The notes: generated from the letters alone by a model not told the origin. A stretch of 32,805 nucleotides of DNA from Crocinitomicaceae bacterium (GCA_023268965.1 JALRJE010000024.1:1-32805); one strand, 5' to 3'. Positions 1 through 7,875 are shown, counted from the stretch's first letter. Program-made: numbers and translations.

Positions 1-2
1 TA

Positions 3-506
3 GAAAAAGAACACATGCGCATTTATGGTGCCGCAAAAAAGGAAATTGATCCGCAGACTGTCAACTGGAAAAATATGAGGAGCAATTCATTTCCCTTCAC
101 GATCGAGCAAGACCCTGGGCCCTGGAATAGTCTTGGACTGATCAAATTTGAGTTTAGCAATCAATTCTCAGTATATGTTCACGATACGCCAAGCAGGTCT
201 TTATTCGGACAAAACTTCCGGAGTTTTTCGCATGGCTGTATGCGTGCAGACGACCCTATAGAACTCGGGAAATTATTCCTAACCCACGATAAAATTGGAA
301 AAAAAACCAATGAAGTGACCCCTGATTCCTTACAAAGCCTAATCGATTCGAGTTTTCATCAAAAAATACCTCTGCTTCAGGCTATTCCTATTTTTGTTAC
401 GTATCAAACTGTTACTTCAGATAGAAATCGACTCTATTTCCATTTAGACCTTTACCGAAGAGAACAAGACCTTATCGCTTTATTTCGTTCAAAAAATAAT
501 GGCTAA
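3..506 (+). CDS. L,D-transpeptidase (LdtD/YcbB type), C-terminal part, truncated by the window edge
   Basis: The reading frame is open to the left edge, so the ATG at 15 is probably internal and only the last 167 residues are visible. L,D-transpeptidases form 3-3 cross-links between diaminopimelate residues of peptidoglycan in the periplasm. The YkuD catalytic signature SHGCMR is present, with the nucleophilic Cys about 75 residues after the ATG at 15. Upstream lie the blocks IEQDPGPWNSLGLIKF and VYVHDTPSRSLF, and downstream the FVTYQTV and HLDLYRRE segments. This order is characteristic of the large LdtD/YcbB subfamily rather than the short ErfK/YbiS type. The N-terminal and peptidoglycan-binding regions lie off-window. 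The meso-DAP-type MurE in this window fits this chemistry. rpe follows after 21 nt. Confidence 0.88.
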   Translation, partial: EKEHMRIYGAAKKEIDPQTVNWKNMRSNSFPFTIEQDPGPWNSLGLIKFEFSNQFSVYVHDTPSRSLFGQNFRSFSHGCMRADDPIELGKLFLTHDKIGKKTNEVTPDSLQSLIDSSFHQKIPLLQAIPIFVTYQTVTSDRNRLYFHLDLYRREQDLIALFRSKNNG

Positions 507-527
507 TTTTACTGAAAATAGATCCTC

Positions 528-1172
528 ATGCTTGTTTCTCCGTCCGTACTATCCTGTGATTTTGGCAACATCCAACGAGATACCCTCTTGTTGCACAACT
601 CAGTAGCCGATTGGTTGCACATCGATGTCATGGACGGTGTTTTTGTACCCAACATCTCTTTCGGATTCCCTGTTTTGCAAGCCATCCGCAAACACACCGA
701 CAAAACACTAGACGTGCACCTCATGATCGCCAACCCTGATGCCTATCTCGAAGACTTTAAAAAGGCCGGTGCAGATCTCCTTACGGTTCATTACGAGGCT
801 TGTCCACACTTGCATCGCACCATTAGTCGCATCCAAGAATTAGGAATGAAAGCAGGCGTTGCGCTCAATCCACACACACCAATTGAAGTGCTTTCAGAGC
901 TTGCTCCAATGCTAGATTTGGTGCTCATTATGAGTGTGAATCCTGGTTTTGGAGGTCAAAAATATATCCCCGCTGCGTCCGATAAGGTCGCACGCCTAAA
1001 AAAATTGCGTAGCCAAACAAATTCAACATTCTTAATCGAGGTAGATGGCGGCGTTAATTTAGAAACTGGAGCTCTTTTGGCTGCTGCTGGCGCAGATGCT
1101 CTAGTTGCAGGTAGCTTTGTTTTTGGTTCTACGGACCCTTCCGCTACAATTTTAGCGTTGAAAAGCTTGTGA
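528..1172 (+). CDS. rpe: Ribulose-phosphate 3-epimerase
   Basis: Interconverts D-ribulose 5-phosphate and D-xylulose 5-phosphate in the cytosolic pentose phosphate pathway. The 214-residue length is normal for this TIM-barrel enzyme. Family blocks appear in order: SPSVLSCDF (4-12), HIDVMDGVFVPN (31-42), DVHLMI (62-67), MSVNPGFGGQ (135-144), EVDGGVN (171-177) and AGADALVAGS near the end. The usual metal and catalytic residues are all present: His31, Asp33, His64 and Asp173. The ATG at 528 puts SPSVLS at the expected N-terminal position. It lies 21 nt after the L,D-transpeptidase and 38 nt before a secreted protein of unknown function, so co-transcription is possible but functionally unremarkable. 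Confidence 0.97.
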   Translation: MLVSPSVLSCDFGNIQRDTLLLHNSVADWLHIDVMDGVFVPNISFGFPVLQAIRKHTDKTLDVHLMIANPDAYLEDFKKAGADLLTVHYEACPHLHRTISRIQELGMKAGVALNPHTPIEVLSELAPMLDLVLIMSVNPGFGGQKYIPAASDKVARLKKLRSQTNSTFLIEVDGGVNLETGALLAAAGADALVAGSFVFGSTDPSATILALKSL

Positions 1173-1210
1173 ATACGTAACCAAACTGCAGTTTTGTCGT
1201 TAAAATATTT

Positions 1211-2260
1211 ATGAAGCTTCTTATTGCTTTAATCCTTTCCACTTCGTCGCTTTTTGTGTCTTTTGCATGGTCGCAGGGGCTTGCTCAAAAAGAACAAGAG
1301 GCGAGCAAGTTACTAGCAGCACTTCGCGCAAGTACCGACGATAACCAAACCCTCCAAATTCATTTGGCTTTCAAAAAAGCCATGTCCGAGCTCGTTAGGA
1401 GCAAAGATTTCTTCGATTCGCCTTTACAAGCACTTCGAATAGCGGATCTCAAGAGTGCGGACCAAACTGTTCGCTTACTTACCTGGAATGTCGAATTTTC
1501 AGATCTTTCCTATACTTACGGAGGGTTCATTTTGCGCCGAGAAGAAGGCAGAGAGCGGGTTTCTATTCTAGAACTAAACGATGTGCTCGACCCTTACAGC
1601 TCCAAACCAGAAAATGTCATAGATTACAAAAATTGGTATGGTGCGGTGTACTTTAAAATCATCGATTTTTCTTTTCAAGGAAAAACTCAATACCTGCTAT
1701 TTGGCTACGATGGTGGAACCACCATGAGCAATTTTAAAATCTTAGATGTACTGAGTTTTTCGGGACAAAACGCCAAATTCGGCAGCCCTGTTTTCAAAGA
1801 CCCAAAAGCCATCAAAAAAAGAATTGTTTTTGAATATGCCAATATGGCTAGTATGTCTTTAGAATTTGAACCCAAGCGAGCGCGTATTGTTTTTGATCAC
1901 CTCTCCCCAGAAGCACCTGCTTTAGAAGGAATTGCCTCCTATTACTTTCCCGATATGTCTTATGATGCTTACGTCTATGACTACGACCGCGAGCTTTGGA
2001 ACCTAGAGGTCGATGTCGTTGCTACGAATCCTGAAGAGGTCGGCGAACGCTATTACTATGCCTTGAATAAGAAAACAGGCAAAGTAGAAAAAAACCGCAT
2101 GCGCGCTGATTGGATGAATCCTTCGGATCAACAAAACCCAGAAAACGGCACGCACAAAGCCACGCTTCCGACCAATGAAAACCAAACAGCCCTACCACCT
2201 GTAAAGAAAAAAAGGCGTTTTCAATTGTTTAAAAAGCCGGTAAATCCTGAATCTTATTAA
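1211..2260 (+). CDS. Secreted or periplasmic protein of unknown function
   Basis: I do not recognise a characterised family. The 349-residue protein begins with a clear Sec signal: MK, a hydrophobic stretch through about residue 19, and a likely cleavage near AWSQG. A short helical segment rich in Ala, Lys and Gln follows (about 25-75). The middle is rich in aromatic residues and alternates polar and hydrophobic residues, which suggests a beta-rich fold (about 85-290; for example NWYGAVYFKIIDF and YLLFGYDGGTTMSNFKI). The tail is low-complexity and very basic (KKKRRFQLFKK). No lipobox, T9SS tail or catalytic signature is visible. It lies 38 nt after rpe and 12 nt before the S1-domain gene. Placement in the cell envelope is inferred only from the signal peptide. 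Confidence 0.8.
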   Translation: MKLLIALILSTSSLFVSFAWSQGLAQKEQEASKLLAALRASTDDNQTLQIHLAFKKAMSELVRSKDFFDSPLQALRIADLKSADQTVRLLTWNVEFSDLSYTYGGFILRREEGRERVSILELNDVLDPYSSKPENVIDYKNWYGAVYFKIIDFSFQGKTQYLLFGYDGGTTMSNFKILDVLSFSGQNAKFGSPVFKDPKAIKKRIVFEYANMASMSLEFEPKRARIVFDHLSPEAPALEGIASYYFPDMSYDAYVYDYDRELWNLEVDVVATNPEEVGERYYYALNKKTGKVEKNRMRADWMNPSDQQNPENGTHKATLPTNENQTALPPVKKKRRFQLFKKPVNPESY

Positions 2261-2272
2261 GTCTAAGCTCCT

Positions 2273-3115
2273 ATGCAACTCGGAAAAATTAATCAACTCA
2301 CAATCAAGCGCTTTGCACCCCCCGGAGCCTATCTAATCGATATTCAAGAAAACGAAGTATTACTTCCTAATAAATACCTTACCCCAGACATGGAGGAAGG
2401 CAGTGTAGTAGCCGTTTTTGTGATGAAAGACTCCGCTGAGCGCCTGGTTTGCGTGACCGAAAAACCTTACATCCTTCTTGGCGATTGCGTATATCTCGAT
2501 GTTGTTGAAGTTAACCCATATGGTGCATTTGTAGACTGGGGCCTAGACAAAGATTTATTCGTGCCATTTGCCGAACAACGCACCCGTCTAGAAATTGGCG
2601 ATCGGTATTTGTTCACCTTACTCTATGACTTTGAAACCGACAGGCTATTTGGAAGCATGAAAATTAAAAAAGTTCTTCTTCCTTGTACAGATTTAAGTTT
2701 GGAAGGTCAAGAAGTTGATTTGTTGGTTTGCGATGAAGGCAAATTGGGTCGGAATGTGATTGTCAACAAACGCTACGAAGGCCTCATTTTTAAAGACCAG
2801 CAAAACCAACCCCTCAAACGAGAACAAGAATGCAAAGGTTTTGTGGCTAAGGTGCGTGAAGATGGGAAACTAGACATCCGACTTGAGGTACCCAATGACA
2901 GCCGTTACGATGCAGCAGAACAAAAAATACTCGACACACTAGACAGCAACGGTGGGTTTCTTGCGCTTACAGACAAAAGCGATCCTGACGAAGTACGCGC
3001 CATATTAGGACTCAGCAAAAAGACCTTCAAACAAGCCATCGGTAAGCTCTACAAACACCGCCGTATCAGCCTAGAAACCGACGGCTTTCGTTCGTTGAAC
3101 AATCCTAGGATCTAA
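2273..3115 (+). CDS. CvfB/YitL-like S1-domain RNA-binding protein
   Basis: A 280-residue cytosolic protein resembling the CvfB family (conserved virulence factor B), which combines several S1-like OB folds with a C-terminal winged helix and binds RNA. The N-terminal part (about 1-65) resembles the family's first S1-like unit, with LPNKYL and GSVVAVFV. A more typical S1 motif spans about 70-135, including YGAFVDWGLDKDLFVP (the GlxG-like turn of S1 domains) and a GSMKIKK ending. A second OB-like part follows (about 140-210). The C-terminus (about 225-280) reads as a winged helix: VRAILGLSKKTFKQAIGKLY, then RISLETDGF. Assignment rests on this domain order. The precise role in Bacteroidota is not established, and the symbol is left blank for that reason. 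Confidence 0.82.
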   Translation: MQLGKINQLTIKRFAPPGAYLIDIQENEVLLPNKYLTPDMEEGSVVAVFVMKDSAERLVCVTEKPYILLGDCVYLDVVEVNPYGAFVDWGLDKDLFVPFAEQRTRLEIGDRYLFTLLYDFETDRLFGSMKIKKVLLPCTDLSLEGQEVDLLVCDEGKLGRNVIVNKRYEGLIFKDQQNQPLKREQECKGFVAKVREDGKLDIRLEVPNDSRYDAAEQKILDTLDSNGGFLALTDKSDPDEVRAILGLSKKTFKQAIGKLYKHRRISLETDGFRSLNNPRI

Positions 3116-3149
3116 TCAATTGCAACGCGGCGCCTTTGAAGAGAATGTG

Positions 3150-3157
3150 TAACTTTG
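3150..3157 (+). promoter_or_regulatory. Putative -7 promoter box of gpsA
   Basis: TAACTTTG matches the Bacteroidota -7 consensus TAnnTTTG exactly and ends only 4 nt before the gpsA ATG at 3162. With the usual 4-6 nt from box to transcription start, the mRNA would begin at or within a nucleotide or two of the start codon. I could not find a convincing TTTG at the right -33 distance, so this is a partial promoter match. Confidence 0.45.
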
Positions 3158-3161
3158 CCTA

Positions 3162-4160
3162 ATGGAAACACCACAAAAAATTGCAGTCATTGGAGGTGGC
3201 AGTTGGGCTACAGCAATCGTCAAAATTCTCTGCAATAATTGCACTGAAATCCACTGGTGGATGCGCAATGAAGAGTCCATCGCCCACATCCAACAATTTG
3301 GTCACAATCCAAAATACCTGCAGTCCGTCTCTTTTGATACGAGCAAACTGGTCCTAAGTTCAAACTTAAATAGCACATTAAATGCTGCAGATTGGGTGGT
3401 AATTGCCACACCTGCTGCATTTCTTGAAGAAGCTTTCATAGGTGTAGACGAAAGTCATTTCATCAACAAAATCGTATTTTCTGCCGTCAAAGGTATGATT
3501 CCTTCCTACAATGCAATTCCAGCACGCTTTATACACAAAAGTTTTGGCGTACCCTATGACAAAATTGGTATTATTTCTGGTCCTTGCCATGCTGAAGAAG
3601 TTGCTATGGAAAGACTCTCTTACCTTACGCTAGCTTGCGCCAATACCGAAAATGCACAGCAAATGGCGCTTGCACTGAGCTGTCGATACATCAAAACAAC
3701 AACAAGCGACGACCTTTTTGGAACAGAATTTTCGGCTGTTTTAAAAAATGTTTACGCTTTAGCAGCCGGAATTTGCAATGGTCTTGGCTATGGCGATAAC
3801 TTCCAAGCTGTACTCGTTTCAAATGCCATTCAAGAAATTGAACGGTTCATTGACGAAGTTCACCCCGTCCATCGAGATACCAAAACCAGTGCCTACCTTG
3901 GGGACTTACTCGTGACTGCTTATTCGAATTTTTCGCGCAATCGCACCTTTGGCTTCATGATAGGCAAAGGATACTCAGTCAAAAGTGCACAGCTTGAAAT
4001 GAATATGATTGCAGAAGGCTATTATGCCACCAAAAGTTTGTATGAAATCAATCAAAAATTCGCCGTAGACATGCCCATCCTATCGTCGGTCTACCGCATT
4101 ATCTATGAAAAAATGTCTCCTGCCATTGAAATGAAACTTTTAGCTGAAAAACTGGTCTAA
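3162..4160 (+). CDS. gpsA: Glycerol-3-phosphate dehydrogenase [NAD(P)+]
   Basis: Reduces dihydroxyacetone phosphate to sn-glycerol 3-phosphate, the backbone precursor of membrane phospholipids, in the cytosol. The 332 residues cover the full family length. The N-terminal Rossmann dinucleotide motif is GGGSWAT (11-17). The substrate-site residues are present: Lys110 in SAVKGM, the block ISGPCHAEE (138-146), Lys195 in AVLKNVYALAAG, GDLL (247-250) and SRNR (258-261). GPCHAEE departs slightly from the common GPSFAxE. The ATG at 3162 is supported by the Rossmann motif position and by the TAnnTTTG box just upstream. lysC starts 1 nt after its stop, so the two genes are almost certainly co-transcribed, although their pathways are unrelated. 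Confidence 0.96.
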   Translation: METPQKIAVIGGGSWATAIVKILCNNCTEIHWWMRNEESIAHIQQFGHNPKYLQSVSFDTSKLVLSSNLNSTLNAADWVVIATPAAFLEEAFIGVDESHFINKIVFSAVKGMIPSYNAIPARFIHKSFGVPYDKIGIISGPCHAEEVAMERLSYLTLACANTENAQQMALALSCRYIKTTTSDDLFGTEFSAVLKNVYALAAGICNGLGYGDNFQAVLVSNAIQEIERFIDEVHPVHRDTKTSAYLGDLLVTAYSNFSRNRTFGFMIGKGYSVKSAQLEMNMIAEGYYATKSLYEINQKFAVDMPILSSVYRIIYEKMSPAIEMKLLAEKLV

Positions 4161-4161
4161 T

Positions 4162-5439
4162 ATGAAGGTTTTTAAATTTGGAGGCGCCTCAGTAAAAGAC
4201 GCCCTTGCTGTCAAAAACGTAAGCGCAATCTTGGCGCGTTTCCCCAATGAAAACATCATCGTTGTCGTGTCGGCAATGGGTAAAACCACCAATAAGCTCG
4301 AAGAACTCATCGATGCCCTTTGTGCGCAAGACGATAGCAAATATACAGGGTGTCTAAACGAGCTCAAGTCTTATCATTTGGAAATTCTAGCTGGTTTATT
4401 CCCAGAAAAAAACGATAGTATTTACCAAGCAACCGAAGCTATTTTTGAGCAATTGGCGCTGGAATTTAAGAAACCACTTACCGAAAATACATCTTTTCTA
4501 TACGATCAAATTATTGCACTTGGAGAGGTCTTATCGAGTAAAATTCTTGCCGCTTATTTAACCAACCAACATTACAATGCTACTTGGCTGGACGCCAAAA
4601 CAATCATAAGAACCGACAACAAGTATCAAGAGGCTCAGGTCGATTGGCTCAAAACCAAAGAATTGTGCGATCAAAAAGTGTTGCCTCTTATCAATATACA
4701 TTCAATCGTCGTAACGCAAGGATTCATTGGCCATACTGCAGAGGGTTTTACGACCACACTCGGTCGAGAAGGCTCAGACTACAGTGCTGGCATACTTGCC
4801 TATTGTTGCCACGCAGCAAGCGTAACTATTTGGAAAGACGTTCCCGGAATGCTCAACGCAGATCCAAAGTATTTTGAAAAAACAGAATTACTCAGTCAAA
4901 TTTCTTTCAAAGAAGCCATTGAACTATCCTATTACGGCGCAAGTGTTATCCACCCCAAGACAGTTCAGCCCTTACAACAAAAAAACATTCCATTGTTTGT
5001 GCGTTCTTTTCTTGACTTTGAGGCGCCCGGCACCATTATTTCTTCCAACGCAACGCGCGATGCGCAAATCCCATCTTACATCGTAAAGTACAACCAAGTT
5101 TTGGTTACCTTCAGTTCAAAAGATTTCTCTTTTATTGCCGAACAACAACTTTCAGAAATATTTGCTGCGCTTTCCTCAATCAAGACAACGATCAACCTTA
5201 TGCAAAATTCAGCGCTGAATTTTTCGGTTTTGGTAGACAGTAAAAAAATTGACATGACCCAACTCAAGCAAAGCCTTGGTCAGTACTACCATATTCGGTA
5301 CAACGAAAACCTCGAGCTTGTCACCATTCGTCATTACAACGATACCATACTCAATCAAATGAGTAAAGACAAAATCTGCTTGGTGAAACAACAAACACGC
5401 ACTACGGCTAGAATCGTTTTGCAGCCAAAAAACAGTTAA
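4162..5439 (+). CDS. lysC: Aspartate kinase (monofunctional)
   Basis: Phosphorylates L-aspartate, the first step toward lysine, threonine, methionine and meso-diaminopimelate. The amino-acid kinase domain (1 to about 295) contains KFGGASV (5-11), VVVSAMGKTTNKL (34-46), TTLGREGSDYSA (198-209), IWKDVPGMLNADP (223-235) and YYGASVIHPKTVQPL (257-271), all diagnostic for aspartokinases. The remaining 130 residues would hold the ACT regulatory region, which is more divergent. At 425 residues the protein is somewhat short for a monofunctional aspartokinase, so the ACT region may be reduced and allosteric control may differ. No homoserine dehydrogenase domain is fused. The ATG is separated from the gpsA stop by a single T. 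Its product DAP is the residue that the mDAP-type MurE at 20825-22282 adds to the peptidoglycan precursor. Confidence 0.94.
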   Translation: MKVFKFGGASVKDALAVKNVSAILARFPNENIIVVVSAMGKTTNKLEELIDALCAQDDSKYTGCLNELKSYHLEILAGLFPEKNDSIYQATEAIFEQLALEFKKPLTENTSFLYDQIIALGEVLSSKILAAYLTNQHYNATWLDAKTIIRTDNKYQEAQVDWLKTKELCDQKVLPLINIHSIVVTQGFIGHTAEGFTTTLGREGSDYSAGILAYCCHAASVTIWKDVPGMLNADPKYFEKTELLSQISFKEAIELSYYGASVIHPKTVQPLQQKNIPLFVRSFLDFEAPGTIISSNATRDAQIPSYIVKYNQVLVTFSSKDFSFIAEQQLSEIFAALSSIKTTINLMQNSALNFSVLVDSKKIDMTQLKQSLGQYYHIRYNENLELVTIRHYNDTILNQMSKDKICLVKQQTRTTARIVLQPKNS

Positions 5440-5446
5440 TTTTTAT

Positions 5447-5468
5447 TGGTATTTCTTTAAAAATACCA
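5447..5468 (+). promoter_or_regulatory. 8-bp inverted repeat downstream of lysC
   Basis: TGGTATTT (5447-5454) and AAATACCA (5461-5468) are perfect inverted repeats around a 6-nt loop. No T-run follows, so it is a poor intrinsic terminator for lysC. Its right arm shares TACCA with the second inverted repeat at 5464-5479, so as RNA the two hairpins could not form together. It may be part of the feoA control region. Confidence 0.4.
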
Positions 5469-5479
5469 CAAAAGTGGTA
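5464..5479 (+). promoter_or_regulatory. Palindrome upstream of feoA, candidate operator
   Basis: TACCAC-AAAA-GTGGTA is a perfect 6-bp inverted repeat with a 4-nt spacer. If transcription starts near 5514, it covers about -50 to -35, just upstream of and touching the -33 region, a typical position for a repressor or activator. The adjoining genes are for ferrous-iron uptake, so a metal-responsive regulator is a reasonable guess. It does not match the Fur or DtxR consensus well, so the regulator is unknown. Confidence 0.4.
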
Positions 5480-5502
5480 GCGTAAATCGAAATGATCCGT
5501 CT

Positions 5503-5510
5503 TACATTTG
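5503..5510 (+). promoter_or_regulatory. Putative -7 promoter box of feoAB
   Basis: TACATTTG fits TAnnTTTG exactly and ends 3 nt before the ATG at 5514, which would place the transcription start at the start codon. No good -33 TTTG is visible at the expected distance. That would fit a promoter needing an activator at the palindrome 5464-5479, but this is inference. Confidence 0.45.
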
Positions 5511-5513
5511 CAT

Positions 5514-5741
5514 ATGTCTGTTACACTCGACTCCATTTTACTGAACCAGCAAGTACAAATTACGGCAATACCTGCTTCAGCTCTTTCCCCAAAACTCACT
5601 GAAATGGGCCTTACAAAAGGTCAAAAAATTACTGCCATTTTCAAAGCACCTTTCGGTGATCCAATTGCCTATGAAATCAATGGCAACGTGATTTCCATGC
5701 GCAAAGAAGAAGCAATGCATGTAGAAGTACAAGTGGCTTAG
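5514..5741 (+). CDS. feoA: FeoA, ferrous iron transport accessory protein
   Basis: A small cytosolic SH3-like protein that works with the FeoB Fe(II) channel. The 75 residues match the family length. The core shows LTEMGLTKGQKITAIFKAPF, then GDPIAYEINGNVISMRKEEA, the usual FeoA pattern of a hydrophobic G-hinge followed by a beta hairpin with Arg-Lys near the end. I start at ATG 5514. The frame is open two codons further upstream from a TTG, but that TTG is the last part of the TAnnTTTG -7 box. feoB begins 26 nt downstream and a short Cys-rich peptide gene follows it, giving a compact iron-uptake operon. Confidence 0.93.
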   Translation: MSVTLDSILLNQQVQITAIPASALSPKLTEMGLTKGQKITAIFKAPFGDPIAYEINGNVISMRKEEAMHVEVQVA

Positions 5742-5767
5742 CGCAATTTTCAGTAGCTTTACAGGTC

Positions 5768-7708
5768 ATGAAAATCGCGCTCCTAGGCAACCCTAATACT
5801 GGCAAAAGCTCTATATTTAATATGCTGACCGGTTTGCGCCAGCAGGTTGGTAATTTTCCCGGAGTCACCGTTGAAAAAAAACAAGGCGACATCAAGACCA
5901 AAACCGGTATTCATCAACTCATAGATTTTCCAGGAACCTACAGTATTTTCGCTCGGGCCTTGGATGAGCAAGTTGTTGAGGATGTTTTACTGAACATACA
6001 GCACTCCGACTATCCCGATGCAATCATCTACGTTGCCGATGCGGCAAACTTAGAACGAAACCTACTATTTTTTACCCAATTATATGATTCCGGCTTCCCG
6101 ATTGTTTTGGTCTTAAATATGTGGGATCGAGCCCAACAGAAGGGTTTAAAAATCGATACCGAACTGCTTCAAAAACAATTTCCATTAGCCAATATTGTCA
6201 GAGCTACAGCCAGAGTTTCTATCGGCAAAAGCCGAATCATTCAAGCTATTGACACCCTACAAAAAGGAAAAAACACACCTTTTTTTGATTTTAACATAGG
6301 CGAACTACAAACAGACCGAGCCCAAACCGAAAACACCAATGCAAGATTAGAAAAGTTACGGCAACTTGGTATTGTACAGGACCTCCAAATTAAAGCAAGC
6401 AACCGATCGAACAGATTAGATCAAATACTGACGCATCGTATTTACGGCTACCTTATTTTTTCAGCGGTTCTGCTGATCATCTTTCAATTCATTTTCAGCT
6501 TTGCTAGCATTCCAATGGACTTCATTGATAGTCAGTTTGTGGAACTCAGTTCTTGGATAGCTAAACTAATGCCAGAAGGTGTGTTGAGCAAGCTTATTTC
6601 TCAGGGGCTCATACCAGGAATCGGCGGAGTACTGGTTTTTGTGCCACAAATTGCCATCTTATTTTTCTTTATTTCTCTTTTAGAAGAAAGCGGCTATTTA
6701 TCACGAGTTGTATTCATTATGGACCGACTCATGAGGCCCTTTGGCTTGAATGGAAAAAGTGTTGTTCCATTGCTTTCTAGCGTGGCATGTGCCATACCAG
6801 GAATCATGTCAGCCCGAACCATTTCAGACTGGAAAGAACGCCTTATTACCATACTAGTAGCCCCTTTCATGAGTTGTTCTGCACGTATTCCAGTTTATAC
6901 CCTTCTGATTAGTTTAGTGATCCCCAAAACATATGTTGCAGGCGTATTAAATTTGCAAGGAATTGTTTTATTTGGTTTGTATTTACTTGGTATTGTATTT
7001 GCCCTAGGTACCGCAGTAATCTTAAAGTTGCTTATAAAAAGTGGGAAACCTGGTTTCCATGTAATGGAACTGCCTGAATACAAAACGCCGCGTCTGTATA
7101 ACGTAGGGCTTACTGTCTATGAGAAAGTTAAAATATTCATTTTTGATGCAGGTAAAATAATAGTTGCGATCTCTATTTTACTTTGGGCCTTGGCAAGTTA
7201 TGGTCCCAATTCGAGAGAAAATAACCTGAGCAAATTACGCAAAAAGGCTAGCTACACCGCGGCAAATCAAGTCCAAAAACAAGAATTAGAAAGTTCTTTA
7301 TTACTCTCTCAATCCTATATTGGTCATTTTGGCAAATGGATGGAGCCTGCTATTAAGCCATTGGGCTACGATTGGAAAATTGGCATTGCCCTACTTAGCT
7401 CATTTGCAGCGAGAGAAGTATTTGTAGGTTCATTGGCCACTATATATTCCGTTGGCAATGATACAGACAATAACAAACGCTTGGTTCAAAAGCTAAAGGA
7501 CGAAAAATATGAAGACGGCAGCAGCGTATACAGCTTAGCAACCGGTGGCTCACTGCTTATTTTTTATGTGTTTGCCATGCAATGTATGGCTACATTAGCG
7601 GTAGTTAAAAGAGAGACCAATTCTTGGAAATGGCCACTGATTCAACTCGCATTTATGGGAATTATTGCATACTTATGTGCATTTATCGTTTATCAACTTT
7701 TATCATAA
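5768..7708 (+). CDS. feoB: FeoB, ferrous iron transporter with G-protein domain
   Basis: An inner-membrane Fe(II) uptake protein with an N-terminal GTPase. The G motifs are visible: G1 GNPNTGKSS (7-15), G2 region VGNFPGVTVEKK, G3 DFPG (53-56) and G4 NMWD (117-120, where many members have NMMD or NMID). A helical linker follows to about residue 220, then the membrane part. Signature blocks there are GGVLVFVPQIAILFF, SGYLSRVVFIMDR, SVACAIPGIMSARTI, FMSCSARIPVYTL (with the conserved membrane Cys) and FAAREVFVGSLATIY. At 646 residues it is complete but shorter than the E. coli protein, mainly in loops and the tail. feoA precedes it by 26 nt and a FeoB-associated peptide gene follows by 20 nt. Confidence 0.96.
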   Translation: MKIALLGNPNTGKSSIFNMLTGLRQQVGNFPGVTVEKKQGDIKTKTGIHQLIDFPGTYSIFARALDEQVVEDVLLNIQHSDYPDAIIYVADAANLERNLLFFTQLYDSGFPIVLVLNMWDRAQQKGLKIDTELLQKQFPLANIVRATARVSIGKSRIIQAIDTLQKGKNTPFFDFNIGELQTDRAQTENTNARLEKLRQLGIVQDLQIKASNRSNRLDQILTHRIYGYLIFSAVLLIIFQFIFSFASIPMDFIDSQFVELSSWIAKLMPEGVLSKLISQGLIPGIGGVLVFVPQIAILFFFISLLEESGYLSRVVFIMDRLMRPFGLNGKSVVPLLSSVACAIPGIMSARTISDWKERLITILVAPFMSCSARIPVYTLLISLVIPKTYVAGVLNLQGIVLFGLYLLGIVFALGTAVILKLLIKSGKPGFHVMELPEYKTPRLYNVGLTVYEKVKIFIFDAGKIIVAISILLWALASYGPNSRENNLSKLRKKASYTAANQVQKQELESSLLLSQSYIGHFGKWMEPAIKPLGYDWKIGIALLSSFAAREVFVGSLATIYSVGNDTDNNKRLVQKLKDEKYEDGSSVYSLATGGSLLIFYVFAMQCMATLAVVKRETNSWKWPLIQLAFMGIIAYLCAFIVYQLLS

Positions 7709-7728
7709 ACATCGCTCAACGCTGATCT

Positions 7729-7875
7729 ATGCAACAGTTTTTAGTCTTAGTACTTGCTCTTCTTGCCGCTTTCTACCTCATTGGTCATGTATATAACTTA
7801 TTTTTTTCTCGGCAATCCAGTTGTGAAGGTTGCGGGTTAGCACCAAAGCAAATTCCTGACTCCAATATTGAATAA
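7729..7875 (+). CDS. Small FeoB-associated Cys-rich membrane protein
   Basis: A 48-codon frame starts at ATG 7729, 20 nt after feoB, and stops with TAA at 7873-7875. The product has one N-terminal membrane helix (FLVLVLALLAAFYLIG, about residues 4-19), then YNLFFSRQ, then a short tail with CEGCG (Cys32 and Cys35). One helix followed by a short Cys motif directly after feoB is the pattern of FeoB-associated Cys-rich membrane proteins (Pfam FeoB_associated type), thought to assist or stabilise FeoB. Position and architecture support this. The protein is too short for sequence motifs to be decisive, and it has only two cysteines where some relatives have more. Confidence 0.75.
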   Translation: MQQFLVLVLALLAAFYLIGHVYNLFFSRQSSCEGCGLAPKQIPDSNIE

